This document shows positions 1 to 6,820 of a DNA stretch of 17,237 bases, piece by piece (within the stretch, counting starts at the first letter, position 1; the number at the start of each line of letters is the position of its first letter). The translations under genes were made by a program, and so were the position numbers. The DNA is from Phycisphaerales bacterium UBA7812 (lineage in GTDB: Bacteria; Planctomycetota; Phycisphaerae; Phycisphaerales; UBA1924). The notes beneath the pieces are model-generated. The model made no database searches. It was not told the DNA's origin and saw nothing but the letters and a program-made list of their open reading frames with translations. The DNA lies in NCBI GenBank assembly GCA_002480345.1, contig DLBY01000007.1, positions 1-17,237 of the forward strand. Direction: 5' to 3'.

Positions 1-713
1 CGAGCGTCGTCGTCCCCGCCGACCCCGCGCCCCCGACCGACCCCTTCCTGACGATCACGACATCATCAGACCTCCCCCGCGCAACCGGCCGCCCGCCCCG
101 GACGCTCAACGCCTCCCTCACCATCGCCCGCGAACCGGGCCCCGACGGCCTGACAAACGCACTCGCGACCCACGAAACAACGGGCGCCGAGCACCACAAC
201 ACCGACCGCCTCCAGATCCGTCTCGATCCGCAGGCGTTCCCGGCGCTGCCGGCGGATCTCGGTTCGCTGCTGGATCCGAGGCCGTTGGCGTGGGACCCCG
301 GCGAGGCGGCGACGCTGGCCCTGTCGAGTGTCGCTGGTGACTTCTGGATCGAGGCGAAGCGGACGCTCGACGGGTGGCAGCGGGTTTCGGGATCGGGCGT
401 GACGGATCCGGATCGGGCGATCATGCTCGAGGCCGATGCCGTGCGGGCGCTGCTGGACACGCTCGCGACGACCTGGATGCGCGTGGAACGCACCGATCGC
501 ATCGACGGCACCGGGTTCCCGCTGCGGATCACGCTGTCTCCGCTGACCGGTGGCGGGGCGGTCGAACTCGGGGTGTTCACCGACGAGAACGCGATCGTGG
601 TGACCGACGGTCGCGTGGTCTGGACGCTGGAGCGCGCGGCCGGCAACGACGCGGCCCGCCGGTTCATCGACGCGCTCAGCACGCTGCTGAACACCGACCC
701 GATCCAGTCCTGA
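1..713 (+). CDS. DUF4340-like protein, C-terminal part (partial, 5' end outside window)
   Basis: An open frame (first complete codon at base 3) runs from the left edge to TGA 711-713, giving about 236 residues with no start in the window that is clearly the true one; a TTG at 285 is only an internal candidate. The end of the protein has alternating strands and a helix (FWIEAKRTLDGWQRV, then EADAVRALLDTLAT, then ELGVFTDENAIVVTDGRVVWTL). This resembles the DUF4340 domain found beside GldG-type ABC auxiliary proteins: a strand, 'W.v..P...aD...v..ll..l', then a residue-level readout of a substrate or inhibitor strand. The family call rests on pattern only. Third codon positions change from mostly C to mostly G near base 220 and stay so to the stop. 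The next gene starts 63 nt downstream with its own -10 box. Confidence 0.5.
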   Translation, partial: SVVVPADPAPPTDPFLTITTSSDLPRATGRPPRTLNASLTIAREPGPDGLTNALATHETTGAEHHNTDRLQIRLDPQAFPALPADLGSLLDPRPLAWDPGEAATLALSSVAGDFWIEAKRTLDGWQRVSGSGVTDPDRAIMLEADAVRALLDTLATTWMRVERTDRIDGTGFPLRITLSPLTGGGAVELGVFTDENAIVVTDGRVVWTLERAAGNDAARRFIDALSTLLNTDPIQS

Positions 714-764
714 ATGCACCGCCGATCGCCGAGGTTCTCGTTCCGGCCGGTCCCCCCGGCCCGG

Positions 765-770
765 TACACT
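765..770 (+). promoter_or_regulatory. -10 box TACACT, leaderless type, for the kynureninase-like gene
   Basis: TACACT lies 6 nt before ATG 777 (spacer CCGCCC). A start of transcription 6-7 nt after the hexamer would fall on the A of the ATG. No Shine-Dalgarno is present. The -35 region is weak (TTCCGG at 741-746, 18 nt spacer). Confidence 0.55.
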
Positions 771-776
771 CCGCCC

Positions 777-2042
777 ATGACCACGATCCACGACGCCGCC
801 GCCGCGATGGGACCGGGCCCGCTCACCGAGGGCGGGCTCCGCCAGCACATCGCGCCGCTCTTCTCACGCGCGCTCGCGGGCGACAAGGCCCGCCGCGAGA
901 TCTACCTCGCGAACCACTCCCTGGGGCGCCCGCTCGACCGCACCGCCGACGACATCGCGGGCGCCCTCGACCTGTGGTACACCGACATGGACGGGGCATG
1001 GTCCGCCTGGATGGATGCGATGGACGACTACCGCGCCCGCGTCGCGCGCCTCGTCGGGCGCTCGCGCCCCGACGCCGTCGTCCCCAAGACCGCCGCCGGG
1101 CAGGGCTTCCGCGCCGTCCTCAACGCCCTGCCCCACCAGGCACCGCATGTGGTCGCGACCGCGGGCGAGTTCGACTCCATCGACTTCACCCTGCGGACCT
1201 ACGCCCGCAAGCGCCGGGCCCGCGTGACCTGGGTCAAGCCCGACGACACGGGCCTGTTCCACGCCCAGGACATCGTCGACGCGATCACCGACGACACCGA
1301 CCTCGTCATGGTCAGCCACGCGATCTTCGCGACCGGGCAGATCATCGAAGACATCGGCGCCGTCGTCACCGCCGCCCACGCCCACAACGCCGAGATCGTG
1401 CTCGACACCTACCACACCGCGGGCGTGCTGCCCCTGAGCGAGCGGGGCGGGCTCGACGAACTGGGCGTCGATTTCGCGATCGGGGGCAACTACAAGTACA
1501 CCCGGGGCGGCCCCGGCGCGTGCTGGCTGAGCATTCACGACCGGCACCTGCGCGATGCGGGGCCCGCGCCCGCGGGCTCGCTGTACACGCTCGACACCGG
1601 GTGGTTCGCCAAGCACAACACCTTCGCGTACGAGCGCCCGGAGACGCCCGAACTCTCTGCGGGGGGCGACGCCTGGCTCGAATCCACGCCCCCCTTCCTG
1701 CTGCCCTACCAGGCAAGGGCGGGTCTCGAACTCGTCGAGGCGATCGGCGTCGGACGCCTCCGCGCCTACAACCTCCGCCAGCAGGCGGTGCTCGCCGAGG
1801 CATTGCGATCGCGGGGCATCGAACCCCGCCTGATCGAGCCCCGCGGCGCGTTCCTGCTCGTCCCGCACCCCGACGCGATGGAGATGTCCCGCCGCCTCAA
1901 GGACGCGGGCGTGAACACCGACGCGCGCCCCTGCCCCAGCGGAAAGACCGCGCATGTGCGCCTCTGCCCCGACATCCTCAACACCGAGGCAGAACTGCAC
2001 CGCGCCGCCGAGATCATGGCGGGACTGCTCGCCCCTCGGTGA
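777..2042 (+). CDS. Kynureninase-like PLP-dependent enzyme (aminotransferase class V fold)
   Basis: The protein has 421 residues, the normal kynureninase length. Kynureninase cleaves kynurenine or 3-hydroxykynurenine to anthranilate or 3-hydroxyanthranilate plus alanine, using cytosolic PLP. Visible family features are the N-terminal YLANHSLGRPL (46 region, cf. 'YL.GNSLG'), the SHAIFATGQIIEDI segment (180-193), the PLP aspartate in VLDTYHTAGVLPL (D210, H213), and the Schiff-base lysine in GGNYKYTRGGPG (K240). The start at 777 is chosen over the longer frame from 714 because a -10 box ends 6 nt before it and the extra 21 residues overlap that promoter. No other tryptophan-catabolism gene is nearby, so true substrate specificity is unproven; another class V enzyme such as a cysteine desulfurase or lyase-like member is possible. 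The gene is convergent with the dehydrogenase, with a 21-nt gap. Confidence 0.82.
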   Translation: MTTIHDAAAAMGPGPLTEGGLRQHIAPLFSRALAGDKARREIYLANHSLGRPLDRTADDIAGALDLWYTDMDGAWSAWMDAMDDYRARVARLVGRSRPDAVVPKTAAGQGFRAVLNALPHQAPHVVATAGEFDSIDFTLRTYARKRRARVTWVKPDDTGLFHAQDIVDAITDDTDLVMVSHAIFATGQIIEDIGAVVTAAHAHNAEIVLDTYHTAGVLPLSERGGLDELGVDFAIGGNYKYTRGGPGACWLSIHDRHLRDAGPAPAGSLYTLDTGWFAKHNTFAYERPETPELSAGGDAWLESTPPFLLPYQARAGLELVEAIGVGRLRAYNLRQQAVLAEALRSRGIEPRLIEPRGAFLLVPHPDAMEMSRRLKDAGVNTDARPCPSGKTAHVRLCPDILNTEAELHRAAEIMAGLLAPR

Positions 2043-2063
2043 GCGGACAAGGTGAGCGGGCGA

Positions 2064-2855
2064 TCAGGGATACTCCTGGCGCGTCGCGCGCACCACGATG
2101 TCGCTCACATGCACATGCGCGGGCTGCGACGCGACGAACGCGATCGAGCGCGCGATGTCCCCGGGCACGAGCAGAGGACCAAATTTCTCGTTGAACCCCG
2201 CGACGAGATCGTCGGTGTAGCCCGCGACCTGCTGGAACTCGCTGACGACTACCGCGGGCTCGACCAGCGTCACCCGCACGCCCTTCGGACCGATCTCCCG
2301 CCGCAACGCCTCCGCGAGCGAGTGCACCGCGAACTTCGTCGAGCCGTACATGCTCGAAAACGGGCTCACATGCCGCCCGACGACCGAACCCAGCACGACG
2401 ATGTCGCGGGGCTGGTTCACCCAGTCCCCATCCGACGGCGCCGACTCCCGACCCGCGGTCATCCGCTCCGCCGCGGCCCGCATCAGCGCCGCCGCGCCGA
2501 GAAGGTTCGTGCGCACGACCTCCTCCCACTGCGCCTTATCCGACGACACCACGCTGCCCGCGAGGCCCCGCCCCGCGTTGACCACCACGAGATCCGCGGG
2601 CTTCCCGAAGTTCGACTCCGCCGCGTCGAGCATCGCGCCGATCACCGCGTCATCGGCGCAATCGCCCGCGACCGTCGCGACGCACGAGACATGCTCGCCC
2701 CCCTCGAGTTCCTTTTTCAGCGCCGCGAGACGCTCGCCCCGCCGCGCGTTGATCACCACGCTCGCGCCCGACTGAACGAGCTCACGCGCGACCGCCTCGC
2801 CGATCCCCGCGCTCGCGCCGGTCACGATCGCCACCCGCCCATCGAGATCCATCAT
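2064..2855 (-). CDS. Short-chain dehydrogenase/reductase (SDR family oxidoreductase)
   Basis: This is a classical SDR of 263 residues. It has the Rossmann nucleotide-binding motif TGASAGIG (12-19), NAGRG (93-97, the NNAG position), the catalytic serine in VVLGSVVG (S157) and YGSTK (Y170, K174). The basic pair after the second strand (INARRGERL) suggests preference for NADP(H), as in many SDRs; this is inference. The start was placed at 2855 (MMDL), not the longer upstream frame. GGAGG (minus strand, 2867-2863) lies 7 nt before it, and the longer version would run through the divergent promoter region. A second ATG immediately follows (2852). The substrate is unknown. It is divergent from the endonuclease IV gene. 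Confidence 0.9.
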   Translation of the reverse strand: MMDLDGRVAIVTGASAGIGEAVARELVQSGASVVINARRGERLAALKKELEGGEHVSCVATVAGDCADDAVIGAMLDAAESNFGKPADLVVVNAGRGLAGSVVSSDKAQWEEVVRTNLLGAAALMRAAAERMTAGRESAPSDGDWVNQPRDIVVLGSVVGRHVSPFSSMYGSTKFAVHSLAEALRREIGPKGVRVTLVEPAVVVSEFQQVAGYTDDLVAGFNEKFGPLLVPGDIARSIAFVASQPAHVHVSDIVVRATRQEYP

Positions 2856-2888
2856 CGCATCGCCTCCAACAGATTCGCCCGGATCCGC

Positions 2889-2894
2889 ATGATA
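2889..2894 (-). promoter_or_regulatory. -10 box TATCAT for the SDR gene
   Basis: On the minus strand TATCAT would start transcription near 2882. That gives a leader of about 27 nt containing the GGAGG Shine-Dalgarno. It sits back to back with the leaderless-type -10 box of the endonuclease IV gene 25 nt away. Confidence 0.45.
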
Positions 2895-2918
2895 ACCCGC
2901 CCCGACGGTCCCGGGCCG

Positions 2919-2924
2919 TACCAT
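2919..2924 (+). promoter_or_regulatory. -10 box TACCAT, leaderless type, for the endonuclease IV gene
   Basis: TACCAT is followed by CGCCC and then ATG 2930 (5 nt). No Shine-Dalgarno is present, so the transcript start would coincide with, or nearly coincide with, the start codon. Confidence 0.5.
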
Positions 2925-2929
2925 CGCCC

Positions 2930-3844
2930 ATGCCCACCCCCCCACTGTTCGGCTCGCACCTCTCCGTCGCCGGCGGCATGGTCAACGCGCTGCTCGAAGC
3001 GGAGCGACTCAAGATGGACACCGTCCAGGTGTTCACCAAGAACCAGCAGCAGTGGAAGGTCAAGCCGCTCGACCCCGGCGCCTCCGCCGATTGGCTGGGC
3101 AAGCTCAAGGAACTGGGCTGGGAAGACCGCACCGTCTCCCACGCGTCCTACCTGATCAACCTCGCGAGCCCCGACGACGAGCTCTGGAACAAGTCCATCG
3201 ACCTGATGACCGTCGAGCTCGAACGCTGCGAGGCGCTCTCGATCCCCTTCCTCGTCCACCACCCCGGCGCGTTCACCACCAGCGACCGCGACGCGGGCCT
3301 CACGCGCATCGCCAGGGCCTACAAGCGGATCTTCAAAAGCACGAAGGGCTTCCGCGTCGTCTCGTGCCTCGAGGACACCGTCGGGTCGGGCTCCAACCTC
3401 GGGCGCACCTTCGACGAACTGGGCGACCTGCGCGCCCGCATCATCGAGCAGACCGGGGAGCCCGACCGCGTCGGGTTCTGCCTCGACACCTGCCACGCCC
3501 ACGCGGGCGGCTACGACTTCTCAACCCGCGCCGGCGCCGACGAAGCCCTCGACGAGTTCGACCGCGTCGCGGGCCTCGCGCACATCCGCTGCCTCCACCT
3601 CAACGACTCGCTGAAAGAACTGGGCAGCCGCAAGGACCGGCACGCACACATCGGTGAAGGGACCATCACCCGCCCCCCCGACCGCAAGACCCAGCCGATC
3701 AAGGACTCGGGGTTCGCCGCCGTCGTCAACCGCGCCGCCTTCGCCGGCAAGCCCATGATCCTCGAAACCCCCAAGGGCGACGACGAGAAGGGCGTGCCGC
3801 ACGACACGCGGAATCTGCGCCGATTGCGCCGACTGCTGGACTGA
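2930..3844 (+). CDS. nfo: Deoxyribonuclease IV (AP endonuclease, Nfo family)
   Basis: This cytosolic base-excision-repair enzyme cuts 5' of abasic sites using a trinuclear zinc centre in a TIM barrel. The 304-residue length is close to E. coli Nfo (285). All signature blocks are present: GSHLSVAGG (8-16), HASYLINLASP (71-81), LVHHPG (109-113), CLEDTVGSGSNLG (146-158), GFCLDTCHAHAGGYD (182-196), HLNDSLKELGSRKDRHAHIGEG split over 223-244, and MILETPKG (276-283). Likely zinc ligands are H71, H111, E148, D186, H189, H223, D236, H238 and E279, so the active site looks complete. An extra stretch of about 8 residues (TITRPPDRK) follows IGEG. It is the only gene of its unit; a bulged hairpin follows it. 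Confidence 0.96.
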   Translation: MPTPPLFGSHLSVAGGMVNALLEAERLKMDTVQVFTKNQQQWKVKPLDPGASADWLGKLKELGWEDRTVSHASYLINLASPDDELWNKSIDLMTVELERCEALSIPFLVHHPGAFTTSDRDAGLTRIARAYKRIFKSTKGFRVVSCLEDTVGSGSNLGRTFDELGDLRARIIEQTGEPDRVGFCLDTCHAHAGGYDFSTRAGADEALDEFDRVAGLAHIRCLHLNDSLKELGSRKDRHAHIGEGTITRPPDRKTQPIKDSGFAAVVNRAAFAGKPMILETPKGDDEKGVPHDTRNLRRLRRLLD

Positions 3845-3860
3845 CCCACCCGAACAGGCC

Positions 3861-3887
3861 GATGCTGGCGCTCGTACGCCACGCATC
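3861..3887 (+). terminator. Hairpin after nfo, possible terminator
   Basis: GATGCTGGCG (3861-3870) pairs with CGCCAcGCATC (3877-3887). That is ten base pairs with one bulged C and a 6-nt loop. No U tract follows, so termination is only suggested. It lies between nfo and the promoter of the TPR gene. Confidence 0.35.
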
Positions 3888-3890
3888 GCG

Positions 3891-3896
3891 TAAGGT
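3891..3896 (+). promoter_or_regulatory. Possible -10 box TAAGGT for the TPR lipoprotein gene
   Basis: TAAGGT fits TANNNT and would start a leader of about 75 nt near 3903. No clear -35 box was seen. The leader carries an inverted repeat and a Shine-Dalgarno. Confidence 0.35.
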
Positions 3897-3900
3897 GCGC

Positions 3901-3927
3901 ATCCCGGGACGAACCGAGCCCCGGGAT
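3901..3927 (+). repeat. Perfect 8-bp inverted repeat in the 5' leader of the TPR gene
   Basis: ATCCCGGG (3901-3908) and CCCGGGAT (3920-3927) are separated by 11 nt. It lies at the expected transcript start, so it could be a leader hairpin or an operator for a dimeric regulator. Confidence 0.4.
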
Positions 3928-3977
3928 CCGTGGTGAGCGGGGATCCGAGCCGATCCCCCGCGACAAGAGGACCCCGC

Positions 3978-5012
3978 ATGACCGGACGACGACCCAACAC
4001 CGCCCGCGCCCTGCTCATCGCCCTGCTCACCGGGGTCACCGCCGCCCCGCTCCCGGGATGCCAGACCACCACCGACGCCGCCTCGTCCTCCTCGCCCGCG
4101 GCCCCCCAGAACCGACGCGTCACCCGCCGCGCGGAAGCGCAGGACGCCGTCGCCAATGCCGCCAGGCTCCGCGAAGAAGGCGTCTCCCAGGACGCCCTCG
4201 CCGAATTCGAGCGCGCCATCGAGATCAACCCCGAACTCACCATCGCCTATGTCGGCGCCGCCGAGATCTACACCGAGCAGGGCCTCTACGGCGAAGCCGA
4301 GGAAAAGTACAGACGCGCCACCGAACTCGAGCCCGCCAACTTCGACGCCCAGTACGGGCACGGCCTCGTCCTCCAGCTCCTCAACCGCATCACCGAAGCC
4401 GTCCGCGCCTACCTCCGCGCCCTCGCGCTGCGCCCCGATGACTTCGACGCGAACCTCAATGTCGCGACCGCGTACATGCAGCTCGACGAGCCCCGACAGG
4501 CGAGGCCCTACGCCGAACGCGCCGTCCGACTCGACCCAGAGGACGGCGCCGCCCGCGTCAACCTCGGCGCGATCTACGCCGAACTCGGCATGCACGACGC
4601 CGCCGTCGTCGAATACCAGCAGGCCGCGGAACTCATCGAGCTGGGCCCCGAACTCCTGCTCAACCTCGCCGACAGCCTGGGCAAAACCGGGCGCTACCCC
4701 GAGATGGTCTCCACGCTGAGCCAGCTCGTCCGCATCGACCCCAGCGCCGTCGCCTACGAGCGCCTGGGCTCCGCCCTCTTCAAGCTCAAGAACTACGACG
4801 ACGCGCTCGCCTCGTTCCGAGAGGCGACCAATCTCGACCCGAGGCACTACCCCGCCTGGAACGGCGTGGGCGTCTGCCTCCTCAACCGGTACCTCTGGAG
4901 CGAACGCCGCGACACCGCCGCCCGCTCCGGCGCGATCGACGCCCTCCGCCGCAGCCTCCAGATCAGGCCCAACCAGCCCCGCATCATCGAGTTGGTCCGA
5001 CGCTACGACTGA
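3978..5012 (+). CDS. TPR-repeat lipoprotein
   Basis: The protein has 344 residues. The N-terminus MTGRRPNTAR, a hydrophobic stretch (11-24) and lipobox LPGC (25-28) mark a type II signal peptide, so the mature protein is predicted to be lipidated at C28 and membrane-anchored. A Ser/Ala/Thr linker (29-50) is followed by about seven or eight tetratricopeptide repeats from 54 to 336, for example AYVGAAEIYTEQGLYGEAEE, ANLNVATAYMQLDEPRQARP and AYERLGSALFKLKNYDDALA. TPR arrays act as protein-binding scaffolds; no catalytic domain is visible. The start at 3978 is preferred over the GTG at 3930 because AAGAGGA (3965-3971) precedes it and the lipoprotein signal begins there. queF begins 14 nt after the stop, so read-through is possible. 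Confidence 0.9.
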   Translation: MTGRRPNTARALLIALLTGVTAAPLPGCQTTTDAASSSSPAAPQNRRVTRRAEAQDAVANAARLREEGVSQDALAEFERAIEINPELTIAYVGAAEIYTEQGLYGEAEEKYRRATELEPANFDAQYGHGLVLQLLNRITEAVRAYLRALALRPDDFDANLNVATAYMQLDEPRQARPYAERAVRLDPEDGAARVNLGAIYAELGMHDAAVVEYQQAAELIELGPELLLNLADSLGKTGRYPEMVSTLSQLVRIDPSAVAYERLGSALFKLKNYDDALASFREATNLDPRHYPAWNGVGVCLLNRYLWSERRDTAARSGAIDALRRSLQIRPNQPRIIELVRRYD

Positions 5013-5020
5013 CCTATCGT
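4992..5020 (+). promoter_or_regulatory. Promoter for queF, leaderless type (TTGGTC - 17 nt - TATCGT)
   Basis: TTGGTC (4992-4997) and TATCGT (5015-5020) are separated by exactly 17 nt. The -10 box is 6 nt from ATG 5027 (CGCCCC), and no Shine-Dalgarno is present. The -35 part overlaps the end of the TPR gene. Confidence 0.5.
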
Positions 5021-5026
5021 CGCCCC

Positions 5027-5404
5027 ATGCCCGACACCAGCCTCCTCGAGACCTTCCCCAGCCCCGCGACCTCGTTCCCGTTCGTCATCGAGCACACGAG
5101 CGAGGAGTTCACCTCCGTGTGCCCCAAGACCGGGCACCCCGACTTCGCGGACATCACCCTCCGCTACCAGCCCGCGCCCAACGGCACCTGCGTCGAGCTC
5201 AAGAGCCTCAAGCTCTACTACCAGTCCTTCCGGAACGAAGGCATCTTCTACGAAGCCGTCACCCACTCCATCCGCGACCACCTCGTCGACCTGATGAACC
5301 CCGCATGGCTGCAGATCATCAGCAACTGGAAGGGCCGGGGCGGCATCCGCTCGGTCATCCGTGCGGACTTCGGGGATGTCCCCCCCGCCTACCTCGGGCG
5401 ATGA
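5027..5404 (+). CDS. queF: NADPH-dependent 7-cyano-7-deazaguanine reductase (preQ0 reductase)
   Basis: QueF reduces the nitrile of preQ0 to the aminomethyl of preQ1 in queuosine tRNA modification. This 125-residue protein is the short, single-domain type related to GTP cyclohydrolase I (tunnel fold). Diagnostic features are the catalytic cysteine in EFTSVCPKTGHPD (C32), the acid D39 in the same block, and the QueF motif ELKSLKLYYQSFRNEG, which binds cofactor and distinguishes it from FolE. It is short at the N-terminus but complete in the core. The C-terminal WKGRGGIRSVI segment fits the family. No other queuosine genes lie in the window. Its stop overlaps a dead-end ATG of another frame (ATGA at 5401). 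Confidence 0.94.
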   Translation: MPDTSLLETFPSPATSFPFVIEHTSEEFTSVCPKTGHPDFADITLRYQPAPNGTCVELKSLKLYYQSFRNEGIFYEAVTHSIRDHLVDLMNPAWLQIISNWKGRGGIRSVIRADFGDVPPAYLGR

Positions 5405-5413
5405 CGCAGACCC

Positions 5414-5419
5414 GATAAT
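5414..5419 (+). promoter_or_regulatory. Weak -10-like GATAAT upstream of the DnaB-like gene
   Basis: GATAAT matches TATAAT at five of six positions and lies 65 nt before ATG 5485. No -35 box was identified. It is listed because this gene has neither a Shine-Dalgarno nor an adjacent TANNNT box. Confidence 0.25.
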
Positions 5420-5484
5420 CCCCGCGATCCGCCGCCTCGCACAGCGGGCTCAACCCGGGCAGACGCCGGGCCGACCTCTGGTCC

Positions 5485-6561
5485 ATGAGCGCGCTCCCCA
5501 CCCCCGACCCCGCCAACCCCTACCACACCGAGAACGCCGCGGAGTTCGACGCGCCCACCTTCCGCGTCGACGCCCTCATCACCGAACTCCAGAACACCGA
5601 CGAGGGCGTCCCCACCGGATGGACCGCCCTCGACGGGCTGGGCGTCCGCTTCCGCCCCAAGGAACTCGCCCTCCTCGCCGCCCGCACCGGGCACGGCAAG
5701 ACCAGCGCCCTGGTCAACATCGCGATGCGCATGCTCGAACGCAGCGCCGCGGTCGGCAGCACCAAGCCCCTGCTCTACTACTCGCACGAGGAACCCCCCG
5801 AGCACATCCTCTGCCGACTCATCGCCCTGCTCGCGATCCGACCCATCGAGCCCTGGACCGTCGGCGAGATCCGCGAGCACTTCTCGGGCAAGGGCGCGAC
5901 CAACCCCAACCGCAACAGCGCCGACTACGCCCAGCTCGACGCCGCCGTCGCGCACCTCAAGCAGGTCGAAGACCGCATCATCGTCATCCACCGCCCCGCG
6001 TGGACCGCCGCCCAGATCGGCGAGCACGCCCGCACCATCCACGAGAAATCAGGCGTGGGCGGCATCTTCATCGACTACCTCCAGCGCGTCCCCGTCGTCC
6101 CCCCGCTGCACGCGCGGGACCAGGAGATCGCCCTGACGGGCCGCACCCTCAAGTCGCTCGCGGTCGATGTCTCCGCCCCCGTCATCGCCGGTGCACAGGT
6201 CGACCGCGATGTCATCCCCGAGGGATACCAGGACCGCGTCCGCAAGGCCGCGTCGGGCTCTATTGCCGACGCGATCGAGATCATGAAGGCCGCCCGCCCG
6301 GACCTCAACCACCTCCGCGAGGGCGGGTCCGAGCAGGAGGCCGACCTCATCCTGGGCCTCATGAACTTCGCCGCCGACCTCCGCGTCGAAGCCACGGGCG
6401 TCCAGGCCTCCACCGACCACTTCGAGATCGGCGTCCTCAAAAACCGCTACGGCCCCACCGGCAAGTGGGCCGAACTCAGCTACTCGGGCTCGTCCGGCCT
6501 CATCTCCGATGTCGGCGCCAAGATCAACCCGGGCGATGTCCTCGCCAAACTCAGCGCCTGA
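5485..6561 (+). CDS. DnaB-like (RecA-fold) helicase/ATPase lacking the DnaB N-terminal domain
   Basis: The protein has 358 residues with the motif order of the DnaB C-terminal motor: PTGWTALDGL (43-52, cf. 'TG...LD'), Walker A ARTGHGKTS (66-74), the motif 1a acid pair in YYSHEEP (99-104), Walker B GGIFIDYLQRV (192-202), motif 3 glutamine in GAQVDR (Q238), and the ATP-sensing end LREGGSEQEADLIL (277-290) with LKNRYGPTGKW (318-328). E. coli DnaB has about 470 residues with an N-terminal helical collar that binds primase. Here only about 40 unrelated residues precede the motor, so it is unlikely to be the main replicative helicase. An insertion of roughly 25-30 residues (245-275) sits between motif 3 and LRE. 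Alternatives are a phage-derived helicase or a RadA/KaiC-like ATPase. Confidence 0.8.
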   Translation: MSALPTPDPANPYHTENAAEFDAPTFRVDALITELQNTDEGVPTGWTALDGLGVRFRPKELALLAARTGHGKTSALVNIAMRMLERSAAVGSTKPLLYYSHEEPPEHILCRLIALLAIRPIEPWTVGEIREHFSGKGATNPNRNSADYAQLDAAVAHLKQVEDRIIVIHRPAWTAAQIGEHARTIHEKSGVGGIFIDYLQRVPVVPPLHARDQEIALTGRTLKSLAVDVSAPVIAGAQVDRDVIPEGYQDRVRKAASGSIADAIEIMKAARPDLNHLREGGSEQEADLILGLMNFAADLRVEATGVQASTDHFEIGVLKNRYGPTGKWAELSYSGSSGLISDVGAKINPGDVLAKLSA

Positions 6562-6604
6562 GCGCCGAGAGCCGAGCGCGCCAGATCACGCCCGCTGTCC
6601 GTGC

Positions 6605-6629
6605 CACTGACCTGCGCCGAAGGTCAGTG
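6605..6629. repeat. Hairpin repeat copy 1 (CACTGACCT / AGGTCAGTG)
   Basis: A perfect 9-bp stem, CACTGACCT (6605-6613) with AGGTCAGTG (6621-6629), encloses a 7-nt loop. The 16-nt sequence CCGTGCCACTGACCTG (6599-6614) recurs exactly at 16581-16596, where it forms the same stem with a different loop. Lying between two convergent genes, it may act as a bidirectional terminator. Confidence 0.75.
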
Positions 6630-6657
6630 CCCCCCGATCCCATCCTGCGCCGGGTGC

Positions 6658-6687
6658 CACCACTCGCCGCAACGCGGCGCAGTGGTG
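6658..6687. terminator. Second hairpin in the convergent spacer
   Basis: CACCACT-CGCCGC (6658-6670) pairs with GCGGCG-c-AGTGGTG (6674-6687). That is thirteen base pairs with one bulge around an AAC loop. It is likely a terminator structure shared by the DnaB-like gene and the carboxypeptidase gene; no T tract is seen on either side. Confidence 0.45.
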
Positions 6688-6820
6688 CCGCCGCACACAC
6701 CAACCCACTCAGAAAAGAGCCCGCACCCCGCCCCGTTCATCCTGCATCCCCCAGCCTCCGTCGTCAACAAATCCTCAGTCCCCTCCAACACCTCCCCGCC
6801 GAGCCTCGCAACCGGACCGT

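Noticed and set aside
374..2194. Very long open frame (606 residues) on the plus strand overlapping the kynureninase-like gene
   Set aside because: The translation is Arg/Pro/His-rich shadow sequence of a high-GC gene; the kynureninase frame has a complete active site.
3726..4847. 373-residue minus-strand open frame opposite the TPR gene
   Set aside because: Antisense shadow of the TPR repeats, with low-complexity Gly/Val/Glu composition.
5401..5418. ATG overlapping the queF stop (ATGA), suggesting a coupled downstream gene
   Set aside because: That frame stops after five codons; the DnaB-like start is at 5485.
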